Shown: positions 24,049-33,310, counted from the first letter of the stretch. The stretch: 46,766 nucleotides of DNA from Rhodoplanes serenus (GCA_945861855.1 CAMAWG010000013.1:1-46766), one strand, 5' to 3'. The notes: generated by a model from the letters alone, not told the origin. Made by a program: numbers and translations.

Positions 24049-24903
24049 GTGACGAAATCCAGAGTTCGCAGGAAAAGGCCGGAAAAGACCCCGGAGGAGT
24101 GGTGGTCCACGTCCATCATCGACATGAAGCCGGGCATGATCCGCTTCCGCGGCTACGCCATCGAGGATCTGATCGGGCGCGCCGGCTTTGCCGACATGGT
24201 CTATCTCCTGACGCGCGGCGAGCTACCGCATCCGGAAGCCGCGAAGCTGCTCGAAGCAGCCTTGGTCGCGGCGGTGGATCACGGCCCGCAGGCGCCGTCG
24301 ATCGCGGCGGCGCGCATGGCGATGACCTGCGGCGTCGGCATCAACAATGCGATGGCGTCGGCGATCAACATGCTGGGCGACGTGCACGGCGGTGCGGGCG
24401 AGCAGGCCGTTGCGTTCTACAATGCCATCGCCATGCGCCTCGGCAAATCAGCCGACAAGAAACGCATGGCGCAGGCGGTGAGGGCCGAGATCGACGCGCT
24501 GGCGAAGCAAGGTGTCCGCCATGTGCCCGGCTACGGCCACCGCTTCCATCCGCTCGATCCGCGCGCCCCGCGCCTTCTGGCGCTTGTCGATGCCGCGAAA
24601 AAATCCGGCGCGGTCAGCGGCCGCTTTGCCGCCGTCGGCCGCGCCATCGAGGCGCAGCTTGCCGAAAGGGCTGGCCATCCGATCCCGATGAACATCGACG
24701 GCGCGACCGGCGTGGTCTATGCCGAACTCGGCTTTCCGCCGCCGCTCTGCCGCGGGCTTTTCGTGCTGTCGCGCTCGGTCGGTGCGCTCGCCCACGCCTT
24801 CGAGGAGATGCAGTCCGGCGAGCGCAGCAAGGGTCCGATCCCGCGCCACCTGATCTGGAATTACACCGGCCCGCCGCCGCGCAAGGCCCCCCGCAGAAAA
24901 TAG
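24049..24903 (+). CDS. Short citrate-synthase-like protein, citryl-CoA lyase type
   Basis: The 284-residue protein keeps the citrate-synthase catalytic set: His113 in GDVHGGAGEQA, His164 in GYGHRFHPLDPRA and Asp217 in MNIDGATG. It is much shorter than citrate synthase (about 430 residues) and lacks most of the N-terminal part, as do citryl-CoA lyases. With the CoA-transferase just upstream, the likely reaction is retro-aldol cleavage (or formation) of a citryl-, malyl- or citramalyl-type CoA ester. The GTG at 24049 is chosen because AGGGAG at 24035-24040 overlaps the other GTG at 24040. It ends three bases from the convergent cupin gene. Confidence 0.82.
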   Translation: MTKSRVRRKRPEKTPEEWWSTSIIDMKPGMIRFRGYAIEDLIGRAGFADMVYLLTRGELPHPEAAKLLEAALVAAVDHGPQAPSIAAARMAMTCGVGINNAMASAINMLGDVHGGAGEQAVAFYNAIAMRLGKSADKKRMAQAVRAEIDALAKQGVRHVPGYGHRFHPLDPRAPRLLALVDAAKKSGAVSGRFAAVGRAIEAQLAERAGHPIPMNIDGATGVVYAELGFPPPLCRGLFVLSRSVGALAHAFEEMQSGERSKGPIPRHLIWNYTGPPPRKAPRRK

Positions 24904-24906
24904 CGC

Positions 24907-25308
24907 CTAGTGCGCGTCGCGTTCGTCGGCGTACCAGGACGGCTTTTCCGGATAATGCGGGCCGTCATAGACCTCGATCACGATGGTGTCCTCATGCGCG
25001 ACCGCCGGGCCGTGCACATTGCCCTTCGGATTGCAGTAGAAGCTGCCCGCCGTCAGCACCACGCCGGTTGAGGTGTATTCGTACTTGCCCGAAAGGCAGA
25101 TCATGAACTGGTTCGACGAATGATAGTGCGGCTGCGGAATCCCCGCGCCCTTGGCGAACCGGATCATCGCGATCGAGGCGCCGGTCTCCTCGTTCCGCCA
25201 CAGCATCTTCTCCGAAATGCCTTTCAGCGATTTTTCCCGCCACGGCATTTTCGCGGTGTCGACCAGGATCTCTTCGAGCCTGGGCGCTCCTTCGGGCAGC
25301 TTGACCAT
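24907..25308 (-). CDS. Single-domain cupin, end of F420 gene string
   Basis: The 133-residue cupin has metal motif 1 PQPHYHSSNQFMICLSGKYEY (two histidines and a glutamine) and motif 2 GSFYCNPKGNVHGPAV. It resembles small ChrR/dioxygenase-like cupins, which bind iron or zinc; the reaction is unknown. GAGGAA precedes the ATG at 25308, and the frame from 25431 is rejected because it begins in the M24 gene. It starts 11 bases after the M24 stop, so it is probably the last gene of the F420 string. Confidence 0.82.
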   Translation of the reverse strand: MVKLPEGAPRLEEILVDTAKMPWREKSLKGISEKMLWRNEETGASIAMIRFAKGAGIPQPHYHSSNQFMICLSGKYEYTSTGVVLTAGSFYCNPKGNVHGPAVAHEDTIVIEVYDGPHYPEKPSWYADERDAH

Positions 25309-25319
25309 CGGTTCCTCGT

Positions 25320-26543
25320 TTATCCCGGCAATTGCTGAAAGTCGGTCGAGAACGAATGCATCCGCCTCGCGCCATCGCCGGTGATGGTGATGGTCTCGGC
25401 GAACACGCAGCCGGTCTCGCCGTTGTGCCATTTGGGATCGAACAGGTCGATGTTCATGGCGAACACCATGCCGGTCTTGAACTCGTCGCCGATCGCCTTG
25501 AGCGCGACGTCGTCAGCGCCATGCACATGATGGCGGTAGCGCGGATATTCCAGCGAGGCGAGGCCGTGGCCGTGGATGCCGGCTTCGCAGATGCCAAATC
25601 CCGACCCGGTGATGACGTCGCGCACCGCATCCATCGCCGTCGAGATCTTTGCGCCCGGCTTGAACAAATTGAGCCCCGTCCGGTATGCGGTCAGGCACGC
25701 CTCGTAGATGTCGAGATAGCGCGGCTCGGGTGATCCCAGACAGAAGGTGCGCTCGACGTGGGTGTAATAGCCGCCGAACTTCGGGTGCATCTCGCAGATG
25801 ATCATGTCGCCCTTCTCGAGCGGGCGCATGGTCGGCACGCGGAACGGATGCGGGTAGGGATGCTTGTCGGCGGCCCACAGGAACAGCGTCGGTTCCTCAC
25901 CGCCGTTCGACATCATCGCATGCATCATGTTGGCGTAAACCTCGCACTCTTTGACGCCGGCGCGCGCCGTGTCGCGGCAGGTCGCGAGCATGAGATCGCC
26001 GAGCTTCGCCGCCTTGTCGAGCGCCGCGATTTCCTCCGCGCTCTTCACCACGCGAAGCTTCTCCATCATGTCTTCGAGATTGACGAGGTCGATGCCCGGC
26101 AGCCGGTCCTTGAGCCGGTTGTAGAGGCTGTGCGGCGTCCAGCCGTCCGGGTCGAGTGGACCGGCGAGGCCGTCGATGCCGATCTTCGCATTGGTCATTT
26201 TCAGCTCGGTCAGGCGGCCGGCGATGCTGTCGGCAAAGGTGCCCTTGCGCGAACGCACGTCGGCGACCCAGCTCTGCGCACCCTTCCAGTAGTCCGTGAA
26301 CACCGGCGAGAAGACGAAGGTGGTTGGTTCGCCTGCCAGCGGAAACACCAGCACGTTGTGCTCGGAATTGCCGCCGATCGGGCAGAGATAGCGCGCGTTG
26401 GCGATGTTGAAGTCCCACATCGCCGGCCAGCCGATCAGCACGAGGCAGTCGAGGCCGCGCTTTTCCATCTCGGCGCGGGTGAGCGCCCAGCGCCGGTCTC
26501 GCTCTTTCAGCGACAGCGTCGGATATTCGGTAAGCTTGCGCAT
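25320..26543 (-). CDS. Creatinase-like M24 protein with degenerate metal site
   Basis: The 407-residue protein has the two-domain creatinase/prolidase layout: an N-terminal domain (1-165) and a pita-bread domain (from VKSAEEIAALDKAAKL). In the latter the usual two aspartate metal ligands are replaced by Glu251 (MIICEMHPKFGGYYTHVERTF) and His262, while His326 (GIHGHGLAS) and Glu383 (FAETITIT) remain. The fourth position is FAMNIDLFDP instead of an EP motif. Like creatinase, which needs no metal, it may hydrolyse a C-N bond without metals. It lies 21 bases after the epimerase in the F420 string. A role in peptides, creatine-like compounds or an F420-linked substrate is all possible. Confidence 0.82.
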   Translation of the reverse strand: MRKLTEYPTLSLKERDRRWALTRAEMEKRGLDCLVLIGWPAMWDFNIANARYLCPIGGNSEHNVLVFPLAGEPTTFVFSPVFTDYWKGAQSWVADVRSRKGTFADSIAGRLTELKMTNAKIGIDGLAGPLDPDGWTPHSLYNRLKDRLPGIDLVNLEDMMEKLRVVKSAEEIAALDKAAKLGDLMLATCRDTARAGVKECEVYANMMHAMMSNGGEEPTLFLWAADKHPYPHPFRVPTMRPLEKGDMIICEMHPKFGGYYTHVERTFCLGSPEPRYLDIYEACLTAYRTGLNLFKPGAKISTAMDAVRDVITGSGFGICEAGIHGHGLASLEYPRYRHHVHGADDVALKAIGDEFKTGMVFAMNIDLFDPKWHNGETGCVFAETITITGDGARRMHSFSTDFQQLPG

Positions 26544-26564
26544 GGCCGTTTCCTCGATTTTCTT

Positions 26565-27527
26565 TTAGACGCCGAGTTTCTTCAGCGCCGCCAGATAATC
26601 CGCGATGCCCTTTTCCAGATCGTATTCGGGCTTGTAACCCAGCTCGTCGCGCGCGCGGGAAATGTCATAGACGCCGGTTGCGGGATAAGGAAAGCCGTAG
26701 AAATTTAGGCCCCCACCGATCTCCATCTGCGCGTTCGGGATGTGCTTCTTGATGACGCGCTCGAAGTCGCGCAGCGTCACGCCCACGCCGGTGCCGATAT
26801 TGTAGACGCGGCTCTTGAGCTTTTCCGCGACGGTCGCGAGATAGATGCCGAGCGCCGAGTCTTTATTGTAAACAAAATCGTCCTTGTCGTCGCCGCCCTG
26901 TTCAAGCTTGAACGGCAGCCCATGCGCCGGGTTCTCGACGATCCGGCTCATCACCGCCATCGGCCCGTGCCGCGCGGTCTTGCCGGGACCGTAGGTCGAG
27001 GCAAAGCGCAGCGATACCGTCTCGATGCCCATGTTGTCGTTGTAATAGGCGCAGACGTTCTCACCCATGAACTTCGCCGAGTCGTAGATGCGCTTCGGCT
27101 TCGCCGGCAGGTCCTCTGACATCGGCTTCCAGGTCGGCGAGCCGTATTCGCCGAGCACCGGGCCGTAGACGCCCTTTGCGCTGGTGAATACCACGCGCTG
27201 CACGCCGAGCGCGCGGGCGGCCTCCAGCACGTTGACGAGGCCCATCACGTTGACCTGGATGCTCAGCGCCGGATTGCCCGCCGACACCGCACCGACGAAG
27301 GCCGCGGCATGCACGACATGCGTGACCTTGTGCTTCTTGATCGCCTGCAGGATGCGCGGCATGTCGAGCACGTCGCCCTGCTCGAAGTCGAACTTGTCGA
27401 GGATGTCGCCGACCAGGCTGTCGTCGCGGTGGCGGGCGAAGATCACCGGCCGGTGGCCTTCGCGCACGAACTTGCGGCTCGTTTCGGCGCCGATGACGCC
27501 CATGCCGCCTGTGATCAGGACCTTCAC
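26565..27527 (-). CDS. NAD-dependent epimerase/dehydratase (extended SDR), joined to F420 string
   Basis: The 320-residue protein has the extended SDR pattern: GGMGVIG (7-13) for NAD binding, [28 protein letters not shown] and the catalytic YDSAK (Tyr148, Lys152). The C-terminal part, [25 protein letters not shown], is that of sugar-nucleotide epimerases and related lyases. The GTG at 27527 overlaps the cofC stop by four bases (GTGA), with GGGAG just before it, so it is translated with the F420 genes. The substrate is unknown; the F420 pathway itself does not need such an enzyme. Confidence 0.85.
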   Translation of the reverse strand: MKVLITGGMGVIGAETSRKFVREGHRPVIFARHRDDSLVGDILDKFDFEQGDVLDMPRILQAIKKHKVTHVVHAAAFVGAVSAGNPALSIQVNVMGLVNVLEAARALGVQRVVFTSAKGVYGPVLGEYGSPTWKPMSEDLPAKPKRIYDSAKFMGENVCAYYNDNMGIETVSLRFASTYGPGKTARHGPMAVMSRIVENPAHGLPFKLEQGGDDKDDFVYNKDSALGIYLATVAEKLKSRVYNIGTGVGVTLRDFERVIKKHIPNAQMEIGGGLNFYGFPYPATGVYDISRARDELGYKPEYDLEKGIADYLAALKKLGV

Positions 27528-28141
27528 GCCGGTGCTCCCGACGCCGCGAGTTGTTCTCTGGCGTAGCGCCGGTATTCGTCCGGCGTATCGAGATCGTGCG
27601 CGAGCCCCGGCCGGCGCAGGATGCGAGTTCTCATACCTTGCGCCTTCGCCGCGTCGAGATGCGCCTGAAAGCTGTCCGGCCCGAAGCGGAAGAAATCGGG
27701 TGTCGGCGGCGCCAACGCGAGCGCGTTGGTTCCCTGCTCTTGCTCGTCGGGCGCGATGACGCAAGCTGGCCCGGCGCCGAGCGCCGAGACGAGCGCCTTC
27801 ACGTCGTCGGCTGTGACGGTGGGAAGATCGCTTGGCAGCACCGCGACGGCGCGTGCGCCGTGTTCCGCGGCATATCGGGTGGCGAGGCTGAGCGCCGCGT
27901 TCAAGCCGCCGCCCGTGTCCTCCAGGGCATGCAGCCCCTGGCCGCGCATCAGCGCGAGCAGCAGCGGGTCTGCGGTCACGACCACGGCATGCGCGGGCTT
28001 GAACGTGTCGAGCGTCACGTCGAGCACGCGGCCGAACAGCCGCCGGTTGAGGGCGGCCCGGTCGTCGGTGCCCAAAAGCCCGGCCAGCCGCGACTTGCCC
28101 GCGCGAAACGGTTTGACGGGGATGATGGCCCAGCATTCCAT
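27524..28141 (-). CDS. cofC: CofC, phospho-lactate-type guanylyltransferase of F420 synthesis
   Basis: The 205-residue protein has the CofC pattern: [19 protein letters not shown] near the start (nucleotide binding), [49 protein letters not shown] and the terminal [15 protein letters not shown]. It activates a three-carbon phospho-acid (2-phospholactate, phosphoenolpyruvate or 3-phosphoglycerate, depending on organism) with GTP for CofD. It starts three bases after the cofD stop. Which acid is used cannot be told from the sequence by eye. Confidence 0.9.
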   Translation of the reverse strand: MECWAIIPVKPFRAGKSRLAGLLGTDDRAALNRRLFGRVLDVTLDTFKPAHAVVVTADPLLLALMRGQGLHALEDTGGGLNAALSLATRYAAEHGARAVAVLPSDLPTVTADDVKALVSALGAGPACVIAPDEQEQGTNALALAPPTPDFFRFGPDSFQAHLDAAKAQGMRTRILRRPGLAHDLDTPDEYRRYAREQLAASGAPA

Positions 28142-28144
28142 GCG

Positions 28145-29101
28145 CTATTCCACTGCTTCCGTGGCCAGTTCAAAGGCGAACCCGACCGCATCTTGCGCCA
28201 GCCGCCGCTTGTCGTCGAGCGTGCGCATGATGGTGTCGCAGACCTTGACCCGGCAGCCCAGCGCCTCGATGGCCGGCGCCAGATCGCGATCGACGGTGTC
28301 GATGACCCAGCCGCCGACCAGCCGGCCGTAGTGCTGCGCCACGCCGAGGGCAGAAGGCTCGACGCCGAACTCGCCCATCATCTTGCCGAGCGGCCCCTTG
28401 ATCGCCTTGCCGCCGACGATCGGCGAGACCGCAGCCACCGGGCGCCTGCGCAGCGCGTCCTTGATTCCGGGCAGCGCCAGGATCGGATCGATGCTGACGA
28501 ATGGGTTGGACGGCGCAATGACGATGGCTTGCGCGCGGCCGAGCGCCTGCCGGAACGCTTCGCCCGGCTTGGCCTTCGCCGCGCCCCGGAACGTCACGCC
28601 GCGAAACGTCGGCTTGCACTGCCGCCGCACGAAATAATCCTGGAAATCGAGCGTGCCTTCGTTGGTCTCGACCACGCTGCGGATAGGATCGTCGCTCATC
28701 GGCAGGACCGAATGCGCGATACCGAGGCGGCGCGCCAGGAGCGCGGTGACCTCCGATAGCGTGCGGCCCTTGGCCAGCGCTTCGGTCCGCAGAACATGCG
28801 TCGCCAGATCGCGGTCGCCGAGCTTGAACCAGGTCTGCCCGCCGAGCCGCTCCAGCGCCGCCATGAAATTCCACGTCTCGCCGGCGAGCCCCCAGCCGCG
28901 CTCAAGATCGTTCATATCGGCGAGCGCGTAGAGCACCGAGTCGACGTCGGGCGAAATGTGCAGGCCAAGATGAACGAAATCGTCGGCGGTGTTGACAACG
29001 ATGGCGAGCCGTTCGGGTGGCAGCACGGCGGCAAGACCGCGGCAGAATTTTCCGCCGCCGACGCCGCCGGCCAGTGCGAGAACGAGTCTCTCATCCGTCA
29101 T
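28145..29101 (-). CDS. cofD: CofD, 2-phospholactate transferase of F420 synthesis
   Basis: The 318-residue protein has CofD motifs: [21 protein letters not shown] at the start, [59 protein letters not shown] and [19 protein letters not shown]. It transfers the phospho-acid from the GDP-activated form to the deazaflavin Fo, giving F420-0 or its dehydro form. The start is ATG at 29101. It lies 8 bases after cofE and 3 bases before cofC. Confidence 0.95.
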   Translation of the reverse strand: MTDERLVLALAGGVGGGKFCRGLAAVLPPERLAIVVNTADDFVHLGLHISPDVDSVLYALADMNDLERGWGLAGETWNFMAALERLGGQTWFKLGDRDLATHVLRTEALAKGRTLSEVTALLARRLGIAHSVLPMSDDPIRSVVETNEGTLDFQDYFVRRQCKPTFRGVTFRGAAKAKPGEAFRQALGRAQAIVIAPSNPFVSIDPILALPGIKDALRRRPVAAVSPIVGGKAIKGPLGKMMGEFGVEPSALGVAQHYGRLVGGWVIDTVDRDLAPAIEALGCRVKVCDTIMRTLDDKRRLAQDAVGFAFELATEAVE

Positions 29102-29109
29102 GCGGCCCC

Positions 29110-29904
29110 TCAGCGGAACAGGTCGATCTCGCGCGGCCGGATCAGATCGTCCGCCGATCCGTCTGCGACGGGCAGAGTGAGCCCCCGCAGCAGCACGACC
29201 GGAGTGCCTTCGCCGGCCTGGCCCATCAGCATTGACGCTGCCGCGGCGATCTCGTCGGCGATGCCGACCTCGGTGGAGCGCAATTCGCGGCCGAACAGGT
29301 CGGGCGTGCCGCGGAGATCGAGCAGCGTTGGCAGCCCAGCCGCGCCGAGCGCCACGCCGACCGTGCCGTTCCGCCACGCGCGGCCCAGGCTGTCGATCAT
29401 CAGCACGCCCGCCTCGATGCCGGTGTCTTTTGCAAGCCGCGCCCTGATCTCGCGGCACGAGCGGTTGCAGTCTTCCGGCAGCAGCAGCACGCGATGCTCG
29501 TCGGCCGACACGTTCGAGGCATCGATCCCCGCGTTCGCCAACACGATGCCGCTGCGATGCGCCACGACCAGCACGTTCTTGCGGTGCCGCACCACCTCGG
29601 TGGATTCGCGAAGGATCAGCTCGACCAGCCGCGGGTCCTTGTCCACCTCGGCGGCGACTGTTTGCGCGCGTGCCGATGGCGTCACCTCGCGCAGATCGAC
29701 AACGCGCCTTTCGGCCTTGGACACGATTTTTTGCGCGACGACGACGATGTCGCCGCGCCGCAACGCAAAACCGGAGGCGGCCAGCCCTTGCAGGATCAGG
29801 TCGGCGACGTTGTCGCCCGGCTGCACCAGCGGAATCCCCGCCAGCGCCGAGATGCTCAATTCGGCGGCGGGCTTGGCGCTGGGTTTTGCGGCGGGACTAG
29901 CCAT
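29110..29904 (-). CDS. cofE: CofE, F420:gamma-glutamyl ligase (stand-alone)
   Basis: The 264-residue protein has CofE motifs: GIPLVQPGDNVADLILQGL, RRGDIVVVAQKIVSKAERRVVDL, RHRKNVLVVAHRSGIVLANAGIDASN, LLLPEDCNRSC, VLMIDSLGRAWRNGTVGVALGAAGLP and RSTEVGIADEIAAAASMLMGQAGEGTPVVLLRG. It adds glutamates to F420-0 using GTP. It has only the ligase domain and lacks the C-terminal flavin reductase domain of mycobacterial FbiB. The ATG at 29904 follows GGAGG and overlaps the end of the npdG gene by eight bases. Confidence 0.93.
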   Translation of the reverse strand: MASPAAKPSAKPAAELSISALAGIPLVQPGDNVADLILQGLAASGFALRRGDIVVVAQKIVSKAERRVVDLREVTPSARAQTVAAEVDKDPRLVELILRESTEVVRHRKNVLVVAHRSGIVLANAGIDASNVSADEHRVLLLPEDCNRSCREIRARLAKDTGIEAGVLMIDSLGRAWRNGTVGVALGAAGLPTLLDLRGTPDLFGRELRSTEVGIADEIAAAASMLMGQAGEGTPVVLLRGLTLPVADGSADDLIRPREIDLFR

Positions 29905-30583
29905 CGGTCGCCTCCGCCGGCAGTCCGGTGATGGCAATCCCGGAATGCTTCACTTTGTACTGGCGGTTGAGGGTGATCAGCACCGAGGTCAAAGCCTCGG
30001 CCACCACGGAATTCGCCAAAGGCCCCGCGTGGAACGCGCGCATGCCGGCGTCCCGCGCCAGCGCGATCACCTGCGCGCGCGCGTCGCGGTCGTCGCCGCA
30101 CACCAGCACGTCGCAGTCGATGGCATGGCCGATCTCTATCAGGAGTTCCGCCGAGACGTTCTGGAACGCCGAGACGACCCGCACGCCGGAGCCAAGCATC
30201 GCCTGCGCCTTGACCACGGCAGAGCCGCCGTCCGGCAGTTGCACGCGGCCGACCTGCGGCGGGACGAGCGGCACGGTGACGTCGACCAGGATTTTTCCGA
30301 TAAGCGCGGTCTTGACCTCCTCCAGGGTCGGAAGCTGCGCGGCATAGGGCACCGTAAGCACGACCACGTCGCTGCTCTGCGCCGCGGCGAGGTTGCCTGT
30401 GCCCTCCGCGCGATCCACGCCGACACGCGCGTTGATTGCGGCGGCGGCGGCCTGCGCGCGCGCGGGTTCCCGCGAGCCGATCACGATATGGTGGCCGGCA
30501 TGGGCCCAGCGCAGCGCCAGGCCCGAGCCCTCCTTGCCGGTGCCGCCGAGCACGGCGATTTTTTGCTTTGGTTCCGGATGCAT
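29897..30583 (-). CDS. npdG: F420H2:NADP+ oxidoreductase (Fno/NpdG)
   Basis: The 228-residue protein has GGTGKEGSG (13-21) near the start for NADP binding, IVIGSREPARA, DVVVLTVPYAAQ and VVSAFQNVSAELL, all typical of NADPH-dependent F420 reductases. It moves hydride between NADP(H) and F420, so it supplies reduced F420 to other enzymes. Presence within the synthesis string indicates that F420 is used as a redox carrier here. The ATG at 30583 is five bases after the fbiC stop. The long upstream frame to 31474 is a shadow of fbiC. Confidence 0.92.
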   Translation of the reverse strand: MHPEPKQKIAVLGGTGKEGSGLALRWAHAGHHIVIGSREPARAQAAAAAINARVGVDRAEGTGNLAAAQSSDVVVLTVPYAAQLPTLEEVKTALIGKILVDVTVPLVPPQVGRVQLPDGGSAVVKAQAMLGSGVRVVSAFQNVSAELLIEIGHAIDCDVLVCGDDRDARAQVIALARDAGMRAFHAGPLANSVVAEALTSVLITLNRQYKVKHSGIAITGLPAEATDG

Positions 30584-30588
30584 GGCGT

Positions 30589-33045
30589 TCAGCCCGCCGC
30601 GAGCGCGCGCGGCCGGGCGGCGCGCGTGGCAATGAGCGGCGCCAGTTCCGGCGCCCGGTACGACGCCGCGCGGCGGGTGGCCGGAGCGTCCTTGTAGAGC
30701 GTCGTGCGCTGGCGTGGGGTGCGCCCGAGTGAAGCGATCAAAACGTCCATCTGCTCGGGCGAAAACTCCTGGCCGTGTTCGGTTCCGGCCGCCCGCGAGA
30801 TGCTTTCGTTCATCAGGGTGCCGCCGAGATCGTTGGCACCGGCGTTGAGACAGGCGGCGGCGCCGTCGGACCCAAGCTTCACCCACGACACCTGGATGTT
30901 GGGGATCAATGGATGCAGCACCAGCCGCGACACCGCGTGCATCAGCACCGTCTCGCGGAATGTCGGGCCCTTGCGGGCGCGGCCCTTCAAATAAAGCGGC
31001 GCCTCCATGTGCACGAACGGAAGCGGCACGAATTCGGTGAATCCGCCGGTGCGTGCCTGCAGATCGCGGATGTGCAGAAGGTGCCGCGCCCAATGCTGCG
31101 GCCGATCGATATGGCCGAACATGATGGTCGCGGTGGTCGGCAGGCCGCGCCGGTGCGCTGCCTCGACGATGGCCAGCCACTGCTCCGTCGAAAGCTTGTC
31201 GGGGCACAGCACGGCGCGCACCTCGTCGTCGAGGATTTCCGCCGCGGTCCCGGGCAGGCTGCCGAGCCCTGCATCGCGCAGCCGGTCGAGATAGTCGCCG
31301 ATGCCAAGCCCAAGGCTGGTTGCGCCGTGATGGACTTCGAGCGGCGAGAAGGCATGCACATGAATGTCGCTCACCGCGCGCCTGGCGGCGTCGAGGATCG
31401 ACAGGTAAGTGTCGCCGGTGTAGCGCGGATGGATGCCGCCCTGCATGCAGACTTCGGTTCCGCCGCGGGTCCATGCCTCGCGCACGCGGCGGGCGATCTC
31501 CTCGCCGTCGAGGTCGTAGGCCGGGCCGCGCAGCGTGTCGCCGAGCCTGCCCTTGGAGAAGGCGCAGAACCTGCAGCCGTAGCTGCAGACGTTGGTGTAG
31601 TTGATGTTGCGGTTGACGACGTAGCCGACAGTGTTGCCGCTGACGCTCTTTCGCAGATCGTCCGCTGCGGCGCAGACGGCATCGAACTCACCCCCGCGCG
31701 CCTGGAACAGCGCGACGATCTCGTCCTCGCCGAGCCGATGGCCTGCTTCGGCGCACCGGACGATCCGGTCGAGCGCCGACGATGCGATGGCCGGCGCCTT
31801 CAATGAATTGCTTGCTTGTGCCCCGCCTCGTCGTCCCGGCGCCCATTCCTCGCCGCGCGCGAACCCGTCCGCGTCGGAGGCGCGCAGCACCGCCGTCTGC
31901 CCCGCCGGGTCGAGCCATTGCACCGGCTCGCGCACGTACGCCGGATAGATCGCCAGCCGTTCGGTTAGGCACTTGCCTGCCGCTGCCGTCTCCGCGCGCA
32001 GGCGCTCGATCGCGGGCCACGGCGCTTCGGGATTGACGTGATCGGGAGTCACCGGCGAGACGCCGCCCCAGTCGTTGATGCCGGCGGCGATCAGATCGGC
32101 CATGAGGCCGGGGCTGAGATTCGGCGGCGCCTGGATGTTCATGTCTGGCCCAAACACGATCCGCGCCATCGCCACGGTCCAGAGCATGTCGGTGCCGGAT
32201 GGTTCAGCCGCGCGGGCCATGCCGGTGTCGTCCTTGGCGCGAAAGTTCTGGACGATGACCTCCTGGATATGCCCGTGGCGGCGATGCGACGCCTCGATCG
32301 CCAGCAGCGAGTCGATCCGCTCGGCCCGCGTCTCGCCGATGCCGATCAGGATGCCGGTGGTGAACGGCACCTTGAGTTTGCCCGCTGCCTCGATGGTTGC
32401 CAGCCGGACAGCCGGCTCCTTGTCGGGCGAGCCGTGGTGCGGGCCGCCGCACAGGCCAAGGCGCGGCGAGACGTTCTCCAGCATCATGCCCTGCGACACC
32501 GACACGCGGCGGAGCGCCGAAACATCGGCCTCGCTCATCACTCCGGGGTTGACGTGCGGCAGGAGCCCCGTCTCGCGCAGCACCAGCGCACATATCGCCA
32601 CGAGATAATCGACCGTGGTCGCATATCCGAGCCGCGCCAGCGCCCGCCGCGCGGCCTCGTATTTCAGCTCCGGCTTGTCGCCCAGTGTGAACAGCACCTC
32701 CTGGCAGCCGGCGGAAGCGCCTGCGCGGGCGATGGCCAGGACCTCGTCCGGCGAGAGATAGGCGGACGCGACCCCGCGCGGGCCGCGCACGAAGGTGCAA
32801 TAGCGGCAGGTGTCGCGGCAAAGCCGGGTCAGCGGGATGAACACCTTGCGCGAGTAGGAGACAATCTGTCCGTGGCCCCGGTCGCGCAGCCGCGCGGCTT
32901 CCGCCATGAGTTCGGGGAGGGGCGCCGCGGCCCAGCGTTCGATCGCATCGCGGGGCGCCGCTGCCGTCAGCACGTTGGAATACTCCCGATACCGGTCGAA
33001 AACGTCTGAACTGAGCGAGCCCGCCCTGCTTTGGCGGTGCAGCAT
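30589..33045 (-). CDS. fbiC: FbiC, Fo synthase (CofG-CofH fusion)
   Basis: The 818-residue protein carries two radical SAM domains. The N-terminal CofG half has CRDTCRYC (Cys76, Cys80, Cys83) and the C-terminal CofH half has CSYGCRFC (Cys487, Cys491, Cys494). Together they make the deazaflavin Fo from tyrosine and a flavin precursor. The fused form is the actinobacterial type; archaea and cyanobacteria have separate proteins. Family blocks VLFTLGDKPELKYEAARRAL, TGILIGIGETRAER, GGIHPRYTGDTYLSIL and MNESISRAAGTEHGQEFSPEQM are intact. It heads the F420 string. The start has no clear ribosome site, so the exact first codon is uncertain. Confidence 0.95.
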   Translation of the reverse strand: MLHRQSRAGSLSSDVFDRYREYSNVLTAAAPRDAIERWAAAPLPELMAEAARLRDRGHGQIVSYSRKVFIPLTRLCRDTCRYCTFVRGPRGVASAYLSPDEVLAIARAGASAGCQEVLFTLGDKPELKYEAARRALARLGYATTVDYLVAICALVLRETGLLPHVNPGVMSEADVSALRRVSVSQGMMLENVSPRLGLCGGPHHGSPDKEPAVRLATIEAAGKLKVPFTTGILIGIGETRAERIDSLLAIEASHRRHGHIQEVIVQNFRAKDDTGMARAAEPSGTDMLWTVAMARIVFGPDMNIQAPPNLSPGLMADLIAAGINDWGGVSPVTPDHVNPEAPWPAIERLRAETAAAGKCLTERLAIYPAYVREPVQWLDPAGQTAVLRASDADGFARGEEWAPGRRGGAQASNSLKAPAIASSALDRIVRCAEAGHRLGEDEIVALFQARGGEFDAVCAAADDLRKSVSGNTVGYVVNRNINYTNVCSYGCRFCAFSKGRLGDTLRGPAYDLDGEEIARRVREAWTRGGTEVCMQGGIHPRYTGDTYLSILDAARRAVSDIHVHAFSPLEVHHGATSLGLGIGDYLDRLRDAGLGSLPGTAAEILDDEVRAVLCPDKLSTEQWLAIVEAAHRRGLPTTATIMFGHIDRPQHWARHLLHIRDLQARTGGFTEFVPLPFVHMEAPLYLKGRARKGPTFRETVLMHAVSRLVLHPLIPNIQVSWVKLGSDGAAACLNAGANDLGGTLMNESISRAAGTEHGQEFSPEQMDVLIASLGRTPRQRTTLYKDAPATRRAASYRAPELAPLIATRAARPRALAAG

Positions 33046-33310
33046 GGCCGAAGTTGCGGCGGCGGTGCAATTCGCTTGTCCCGAAGGGGCCCATGCCGTC
33101 CGCGCATTCGGGATCGGGTGCGGCTGAATGCTGGTCTCGCCGGCGCTCTCGGCCGTTCCAAAACCGGGTGAATCTCGAATTGTACCAATGTATTCAATGG
33201 ATAAGCCCGGATTTTAACGCTTCTTTCACCCTGATAGGCAAGCATGTCACGACCGTTGGGCCGTCAGCGATACCGCCGGACAGGCGGTGGAAAAGATCAT
33301 GTAAGTGTCG

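Noticed and set aside
33046-33310. Promoter boxes between fbiC and the GGDEF/EAL gene
   Set aside because: No -35/-10 pair or repeat stood out clearly enough to report, although the divergent arrangement means promoters must be there.
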